Shown here: positions 59,285 to 64,000 of the stretch, one piece after another
How the letters are laid out: each line of letters opens with the position of its first letter
How positions within the stretch are numbered: position 1 is the first letter of the stretch
Assembly (NCBI GenBank): GCA_032717465.1
Contig: CM064732.1
Coordinates: 31,358,638-31,422,637 of the forward strand
DNA: 64,000 nt
Reading direction: 5' to 3'
Source of the DNA: Coenobita brevimanus
Taxonomy: Eukaryota > Arthropoda > Malacostraca > Decapoda > Coenobitidae
Made by a program: the position numbers and the translations under genes
Notes under the pieces: model-generated
Database searches by the model: none
What the model was told of the DNA's origin: nothing
What the model saw: the letters and a program-made list of their open reading frames with translations, nothing else

Positions 59285-59602
59285 GCAGCCCTGAGGGGAT
59301 ATTCTCCCGCATTTGGTCTAATCAGCTAGTCAGGTCAGGTGCGGGTAAGGGGATGGGTCTGTTATGATGTGGCAGGGGTAAACCAGTTCTGCTGTCGGGC
59401 CCTGCTGCGGATGTCACTGATTGCATTGCGCAGTTGACCCTTGTGCGGTGTGGTGCGGTGAGGATCTGTCCGTTCTCCCCTTTGGGGCTAAGATCCGAAT
59501 GAATGTGTTTGAATGGATGAGTAAATGGGGAGTGTGTCGTCCTGTCTCGGCTACCTCCCTTTCCTTGGGGGAAGCAGCCTAGGTATATAGATAGATAGAT
59601 TC
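59285..59602 (+). mobile_element. LINE/SINE-type 3' end with (TAGA)n tail
   Basis: GC-richer segment (about 315 bp) ending CCTTGGGGGAAGCAGCCTAG, then GTATATAGATAGATAGAT. The tail matches that of LINE family A, but the body is different. It is single-copy in the window, so assignment to a class rests on the tail and composition. Confidence 0.4.
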
Positions 59603-60319
59603 GTTTTTTTCTCTCCTTTTTCCTTATTCCACTTCTTGCAATTCTTTTTTTTTTCTTTTCTTCTTTCGTCATATATACTGTATATATTTTTCCTTTTCAA
59701 CGTATTTTCTTCCTTTGTGTTTTTTCTCTCTTCCCAGTTTCTTCGTTCTTCTGATCGTAACTTTTTGCCTCGTTTGTCCGTTTTCTTCTTCCCTCTTTTC
59801 TTCTGTTTTCTTCTCTTTGGTTTTACTTTTTTTTTTTTTTTTTCATTTTTGCATATCTTCCTTCTTCTATCTTTTTTTTCTTCATTTTAACCAGGGGGGT
59901 CATTTGGGGGGGGGGCAGCGAGGGGCGCTCGCTCCCTTCCCACAAGCTTTCTGAGGGGGCTTGCAAATCAACTACAGTTAATGAAAAAAAAAAAAAAATA
60001 AGGTTAACACCGTGAAATCAAGAATAATTTGTTTAGCCTCAATACGTTTTGAGTGAACTATATCTTGTGTGTGTGTGTGTGTGTGTGTGTAATAATCACA
60101 ATAATTTACTAGGTATATTAAAGGAGGCCATTGTAAATATGTTCCTAGCCCGCTGTTCAGTTAACTTTTTTATTGTATTCTGGCTATCATTAATAACATT
60201 TATTCTTCTTAGGAAATATCTACAAGTAGGTAGGAGTCCTAAGAGTTCATTTAGATCAGTGGTTCCCAAAGTGGACGTTAAGCTGGTTGAAGAACTTGAA
60301 GCTCTACAGGCATAATCAT

Positions 60320-60323
<4 letters not shown>

Positions 60324-60399
<76 letters not shown>
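60324..60399. repeat. (AT)n inside the hAT remnant
   Basis: AT array of about 38 units. Confidence 0.97.
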
Positions 60400-60402
<3 letters not shown>

Positions 60403-60649
60403 CCAGAAAAGCAACTAACAATACTGACTCAGCCACTACATCATCCCCTAATCAATATTCAGATTTTATTTCTGTTGATGAAGCAGAAGTCACATTAGCA
60501 CATACTGTTGCACTGAGCCGAGATCAAAAGGATACAAAAGCCAGTCCATCCATATCACAAACTCCAGTGACTCAAGCAGCTGATATATCTAAGTCCCCCT
60601 ATGATAAACCCAGTCAACCAAAATTGGCAAGTTAACCAAGCAACCAGAA

Positions 60650-61771
<1,122 letters not shown>

Positions 61772-61772
<1 letters not shown>

Positions 61773-62285
61773 TAGGTGGGGGCGCTCACCATCCACTCAC
61801 TCGATGTAGTGCTGCTCTCGGATGTCTGCCGTTTCCTCTTCTCCATCCTTCTTTCCTTCCATCCTGTTCTGTCTTTCTTTCCCTCAGTCTTTCCTCGTCC
61901 TTCTGCCTATGGGTGACTTTACACTCCCTCTTGTGTCTTTCTTTCCTTCATTCTTTCCTCTTCCTTCTGCCTGAGGGTGACTCTACACTGAGTGACAAGC
62001 CAAATGGTTTCCTGTACACCAGGAAACCATTTACTACGCTGGGTGCTAACCATATAACCAAATTTTGGCGCCTGGTGGTTTAGTGGGTAATTATTGCGCT
62101 CCAATCGGATTGAGCCGGTGAAGGTTTATATCTAAGGGGTGGCTGGGGTTTATTGCTCACGTAATGCCACTCAGGGATGACAGGCTGGTCACTCTCATCT
62201 TAAATGTCAGGACCAACTGCCTAGCCTCGGGCTCTTACTCTTCTCATGGGGCAACGTAGGATTGGATGATGGATGGGATGGATGG
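61772..62285 (+). mobile_element. composite repeat: hairpin module plus SINE-2 module (best copy)
   Basis: Module 1 (61772-62068): GGGGCGCTCACCATCCACTC, TGTAGTGCTGCTCTCGGATG, pyrimidine-rich with an internal duplication (TTCCTTCTGCCT.TGGGTGACT twice), then a perfect 13-bp hairpin (62002-62014 and 62020-62032, loop TACAC). Module 2 (62069-62285): TTGGCGCCTGGTGGTTTAGT, tRNA-like head, body, and GGATGATGGATGG tail. Counterparts: 6003-6515 (both modules), 52135-52345 (module 2), and 1262, 24893 and 43165 (module 1). Confidence 0.8.
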
Positions 62286-62287
62286 AT

Positions 62288-62634
62288 TTTTTTTTTTTTT
62301 TTTTTTATGTGTTTGACTCTGGGCATAGGCTTCACAGCCTGCGCTCAATGCCCAGTAGTCCTCCTGCATGGTATACACCTCTCTACATGTCACCACTTCG
62401 GCGCTAATACCCACCGTCCATATTGAATACATGCTAGGGCTGTCTCATACAGGGCTGGTGTATTGGTACTAGCGGGGATATTTTTACATGGTGGCGGGTT
62501 ATCTGGTAGATTGGTAAAGTCTGATTTTCTTAAATTCAAATTCTTAAACTGTTCCCTGCCCCAGCGGGATTTGAACCTGGGTCCGGTAGGACTGCAGGCC
62601 ACTTCTCTACCGACTGAGCCACAGCCTCCCCCAA
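62288..62634 (-). mobile_element. tRNA-derived SINE-3 with poly-A tail
   Basis: Minus strand. The head GGAGGCTGTGGCTCAGTCGG has a good A box (TGGCTCAGTCGG), and GGTTCAAATCC is a perfect pol III B box about 40 bases on. The body is unrelated to tRNA, and an A tail of about 20 bases lies at 62288-62308 (T-run on plus). The acceptor stem does not pair, so this is not a functional tRNA. It lies immediately after the tail of the composite repeat. Confidence 0.85.
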
Positions 62635-62643
62635 TCAATCAAT

Positions 62644-62644
<1 letters not shown>

Positions 62645-62719
<75 letters not shown>

Positions 62720-62738
62720 TGTACATACACACACACAC

Positions 62739-62828
<90 letters not shown>

Positions 62829-62830
62829 CT

Positions 62831-62870
<40 letters not shown>

Positions 62871-62872
62871 TG

Positions 62873-62924
<52 letters not shown>

Positions 62925-62925
62925 T
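62645..62925. repeat. (AT)n and (CA)n compound arrays
   Basis: AT to 62718, short CA, AT at 62745-62818, CA at 62831-62866, AT at 62877-62921. Short TACTGTA or TACTGTATA spacers recur between them. Confidence 0.97.
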
Positions 62926-63009
62926 GTATATGTATTGCCTCAGGTGGCCAAGGCAGACTGGGGCTTTACAGGGAGATTACCAGGATTCTTTCTTGACATT
63001 ATATTTCTT

Positions 63010-63466
63010 CTATTACATCTTGAAATTTTTTTCAATCCCAGTCATTCCCGTAAAACTGAAAAGTAATAATTTCTTTGTCTAAGAAACAAATTCAAACATT
63101 TAACTTCATATTTTGCATAATATTAGTAATCAAACAGGTGTTCTTCAGTTATGTCTTTACATTATGATACATCATTCACATATTGTACTACAAGCACACG
63201 TAACAGAATACTATAGATATACTGCTATATGATACTGTACCTCACTCACCTCTCAGCTTGGCCTCTGAGTCCGTGGTTGTGACGAGGTGGCCGTTCGCAT
63301 AAGACAAATCAAACCAGATCCGGATTTGTTTACAGGCTGCAAACGATTGAAATGACACCTTTTCCACAGTGTTACTAAATTACAAATGAAGAGTGTTCTT
63401 AATATTAGTATATACTGAGTATACATATAATGGCATGCACATAATGAATATGACATTTTCATGGCT
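63010..63466 (-). mobile_element. possible 3' LTR of the BEL/Pao element
   Basis: Read on the minus strand, a TGAAAATGTCATATTC start directly follows a purine tract, and a TG...CA segment could end near 63010 (ATAATGTCA). The other LTR lies outside the window, so the limits cannot be tested here. Confidence 0.25.
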
Positions 63467-63478
63467 CCCCTATATTGT
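63464..63478 (-). other. candidate polypurine tract
   Basis: Minus-strand ATATAGGGGAGCC about 165 bp after the polyprotein stop. A purine tract here would prime plus-strand synthesis just upstream of a 3' LTR. Confidence 0.3.
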
Positions 63479-63644
63479 GAGAGCAATTCACCTTATATTG
63501 TAAATATATAAATAATAAGTAAAAAAATTAATACTAATATAAATGTAGAAAATTAATACTAATACTATGAGGAAGAAAACACTTTGGCACAGTTTTGGCA
63601 CTTAGGTTGGCTCTTTGGTGGGGATAACCCTGTCTCACTCTGCT

Positions 63645-64000
63645 TTAACTAACAAAACGAGTTGTGAATTGGTCTTTCAATGAAGTTGATGGCAGAGCAC
63701 GTTTACCCTGGTTATCTAACTTTGAGTTTGATATCATTACGTTTACTTTTCTTACATGATCATCTTCATCAGGAAAGGCTTCTACTATTTTTCCCAACTT
63801 CCAATTATTTCTTGCCAAAGCTTCTTCTTTTACAATTACAACGTCATTTACTTGCAAATTTCTATGTGGCTTTACCCATTTACTTCTCAGTTGGAGAGAT
63901 TGCAAGAACTCCCTTTTCCATCTTGACCAAAACTCATCTGCTAAGTACTGCACTCTACGCCAGCGCTTCCTTGAATTCACATATACCATGTCATAGCTGC
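63645..64000 (-). CDS. BEL/Pao retrotransposon polyprotein, C-terminal end (DUF5641), partial
   Basis: The frame is open from the window edge (SYDMVYVNSRKRWRR) to a stop at 63645-63647. It has the DUF5641 order found after the integrase of BEL/Pao elements: RWRRVQYLADEFWSRWKREFLQSL, KWVKPHRNLQVNDVVIVKEE, ARNNWKLGKIVEAFPDEDDHVRKV. In these elements the domain ends the Pol polyprotein. No stop or frameshift is visible in the 118 codons present, so this copy may be fairly young. The rest (gag, protease, RT, integrase core) would lie to the right of the window. Confidence 0.88.
   Translation of the reverse strand, partial: SYDMVYVNSRKRWRRVQYLADEFWSRWKREFLQSLQLRSKWVKPHRNLQVNDVVIVKEEALARNNWKLGKIVEAFPDEDDHVRKVNVMISNSKLDNQGKRALPSTSLKDQFTTRFVS

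Noticed and set aside
62560..62634. Functional tRNA gene (A and B boxes present)
   Set aside because: The acceptor stem does not pair, and the sequence continues into a SINE body with poly-A tail.

Overview
The window looks like intergenic chromosome of an arthropod, most likely a decapod crustacean (crab or shrimp type). The basis is the very high density of AT, GT/CA, GA and trinucleotide microsatellites together with arthropod-type mobile elements: RTE-like and CR1/Jockey-like LINEs, BEL/Pao, a DUF4817-type DD41D mariner, Tc1 and hAT. The species cannot be fixed from this sequence. I found no convincing host protein-coding gene, rRNA, functional tRNA or CRISPR array. Most long open frames are translations of dinucleotide repeats or of one-sided pyrimidine tracts.

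Layout. 0-16 kb: old dispersed repeats. These include one family in three copies with TTAA-CCC boundaries (piggyBac-like ends), a second family in two inverted copies, a broken Tc1 transposase (6.7-7.8 kb), a possible solo LTR with TATA box and 71-bp repeats (12.8-13.2 kb), and a decayed uncharacterised transposon-like gene (14.4-16.2 kb). 16.8-24.6 kb: a decayed CR1/Jockey-like RT, a six-copy 49-bp tandem repeat, a nearly open 5'-truncated LINE (family A, 19.6-21.9 kb), and an RTE LINE (family C) with a short family A copy inserted in it. 25-39 kb: three nearly identical tRNA-derived SINEs, each between CA/TG arrays, and a second long family A copy that keeps part of its endonuclease (32.0-34.6 kb). 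38-46 kb: microsatellites and minisatellites.

47-53.8 kb is the densest block. It holds a complete but dead DD41D mariner with both terminal inverted repeats and TA duplication, a CR1/Jockey-like LINE with endonuclease and RT, an RTE-like LINE (family B), a second SINE family, and two opposed family C fragments. Most are separated by AT arrays. 54.6-57.8 kb is long pyrimidine-rich low-complexity DNA. 59.9-62.9 kb holds a hAT (DUF4371) remnant, a composite repeat with a conserved hairpin, a third SINE and large AT arrays. The right edge carries the C-terminal end of a BEL/Pao polyprotein (DUF5641) on the minus strand.

The encoded functions are those of selfish elements: endonuclease and reverse transcriptase for LINEs, which probably also mobilise the SINEs, and cut-and-paste transposases. 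Nearly all copies are truncated, frameshifted or mutated at catalytic residues. The family A copy at 19.6-21.9 kb and the BEL/Pao fragment are the freshest. Part 2 stresses patterns across elements: repeated Asp-to-Asn change at catalytic sites, element ends abutting AT arrays, a short conserved motif scattered over the window, and clustered TTAA-CCC termini.
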